64,000 nt of DNA from the NCBI RefSeq assembly GCF_001613205.1, contig NZ_BDBX01000033.1, forward strand, positions 62,001 through 126,000, given 5' to 3'. The notes beneath the pieces are model-generated. The model ran no database searches. It was not told the DNA's origin and was given only the letters and a program-made list of their open reading frames with translations. The translations under genes were made by a program, and so were the position numbers. Below are positions 63,503 through 64,000 of the stretch, piece after piece (the first letter of the stretch is position 1; every line of letters starts with the position of its first letter). This stretch comes from Nocardia sienata NBRC 100364 (GTDB taxonomy: Bacteria > Actinomycetota > Actinomycetes > Mycobacteriales > Mycobacteriaceae).

Positions 63503-63922
63503 ATGGGTGCTCCCACCGCGCTGGTGCTGTTCGCCGCGGGCCTGTTGTTCTTGACCGCGCTCGGTCTCGGAGTCTGGAAATGGCAGGCCATGGTCGGTTC
63601 GCCCGACGGTGTGGCTCACCCGTATGTGGACATAGCACACCGGTCCGCCCTGCTGTACTCGTTCGCGACCGCCATGATCGCGCTCTTCGTCGAATTCTCG
63701 GCGTGGCCGGCGGCGGTCGACGCGACCGCCGCCGGGCTCCTGGTGCTTATGTTCGTGATCACCATCGCGAACTATGTCAGGCACGGCATCCTGCGCGACA
63801 CCACGAACCAGATGCACAATCCGCCGCCGTCGTTCCGCTTCGTGCTGGTGGCCCTGATCGTCGGCGAGATCGGCGGCTTCGCCGTGCTGCTCGCCGGGTT
63901 CGCCGCCGGTCAGCTCTTCTGA
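63503..63922 (+). CDS. Four-helix membrane protein
   Basis: The 139-residue protein has hydrophobic segments at about residues 5-25, 48-66, 70-90 and 110-135. Conserved-looking loops include HPYVDIAHRSALLYSF and ILRDTTNQMHNPPPSFR. AAAGGTG lies before the ATG. The family was not recognised; small hydrophobic proteins of this type occur in many actinobacteria. Confidence 0.6.
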   Translation: MGAPTALVLFAAGLLFLTALGLGVWKWQAMVGSPDGVAHPYVDIAHRSALLYSFATAMIALFVEFSAWPAAVDATAAGLLVLMFVITIANYVRHGILRDTTNQMHNPPPSFRFVLVALIVGEIGGFAVLLAGFAAGQLF

Positions 63923-63929
63923 GCGGGCT

Positions 63930-64000
63930 TCACCACTCCACGAGAAGCTGTTTCGGGCCGCGTACCAGCAGACCCGACTTCCACGGGATTTCGTCGAGCG
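63930..64000 (-). CDS. Probable cytochrome P450, C-terminal end only
   Basis: The visible 22 residues read LDEIPWKSGLLVRGPKQLLV then EW and a TGA at 63932-63930. Trp-(K/R)-Ser-Gly-x-Leu-Val-Arg-Gly-Pro followed by a hydrophobic strand ending in Trp is the usual last strand of bacterial P450s. The heme Cys region lies outside the window, so the call rests on a short match. Confidence 0.55.
   Translation of the reverse strand, partial: LDEIPWKSGLLVRGPKQLLVEW

Overview
The window is very GC-rich, dense and uses many GTG/TTG starts and ATGA stop-start overlaps. Together with an LpqS-CysK2-MFS copper operon, type VII (WXG100) substrates, a DUF4254 protein, nitrate-sensor-like conservons and DUF5753 regulators, this points to a member of the Mycobacteriales, most likely Nocardia or a close relative. 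The assignment is inference from gene content; no rRNA or tRNA gene was found.

Layout. (1) 1-12329, minus strand: a polymorphic-toxin operon made of a WXG100-domain protein, a YbaB/EbfC-like protein and one giant reading frame of at least 3357 codons that runs off the left edge. The giant protein carries a SecA-like motor, an HExxH site and an aminoglycoside-phosphotransferase-like kinase fold. (2) 12553-15602: an LpqS / CysK2 / MFS operon behind a RicR-type copper operator. (3) 16066-20669: a secreted Cys-rich protein, an ABC-F ATPase preceded by a leader peptide and attenuator hairpin, a convergent virginiamycin-B-lyase-like protein, Dps and a PfpI/DJ-1 protein. (4) 20811-32745: two blocks of organosulfur monooxygenases (SfnB/SfnG plus a StyA-like enzyme; DszA-like, a second SfnB/DszC-like enzyme and SsuD). 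Between them lie fRMsr, VOC, LuxR-like and GlxA-like genes and an alpha/beta-hydrolase lacking its catalytic residues. (5) 32746-35784: a lower-GC, gene-poor stretch bounded by two eroded type I-E-like CRISPR fragments, with no cas genes.

(6) 35785-41627: a GntR regulator, two TTGTATACAA operators and a tightly overlapping catabolic operon (NCS2 permease, barbiturase/cyanuric acid hydrolase family, NCS1 permease, biuret-hydrolase-like enzyme, alpha/beta hydrolase). (7) 42104-48896: DUF4254 and hydrolase genes, an XRE-DUF5753/DUF6879 module, a phosphotransferase, an acyl-CoA synthetase and a small membrane protein. (8) 49057-57412: an unrecognised 517-residue protein and two tandem conservon-like units (sensor kinase, roadblock, DUF742). 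The second roadblock gene has a one-base deletion inside an otherwise near-identical, gene-converted region. (9) 57423-64000: a GMC oxidoreductase, an AzoR/SMR pair divergent from a TetR gene with two palindromic operators, DUF72 and SDR genes, a membrane protein, and the tail of a probable cytochrome P450.

The strongest leads are the giant SecA-containing toxin-like protein, the attenuated ABC-F gene beside a Vgb-like gene, the duplicated conservon with a shared upstream palindrome, and the GntR-controlled ring-opening operon. All product names rest on motif recognition by eye; no database search was run.
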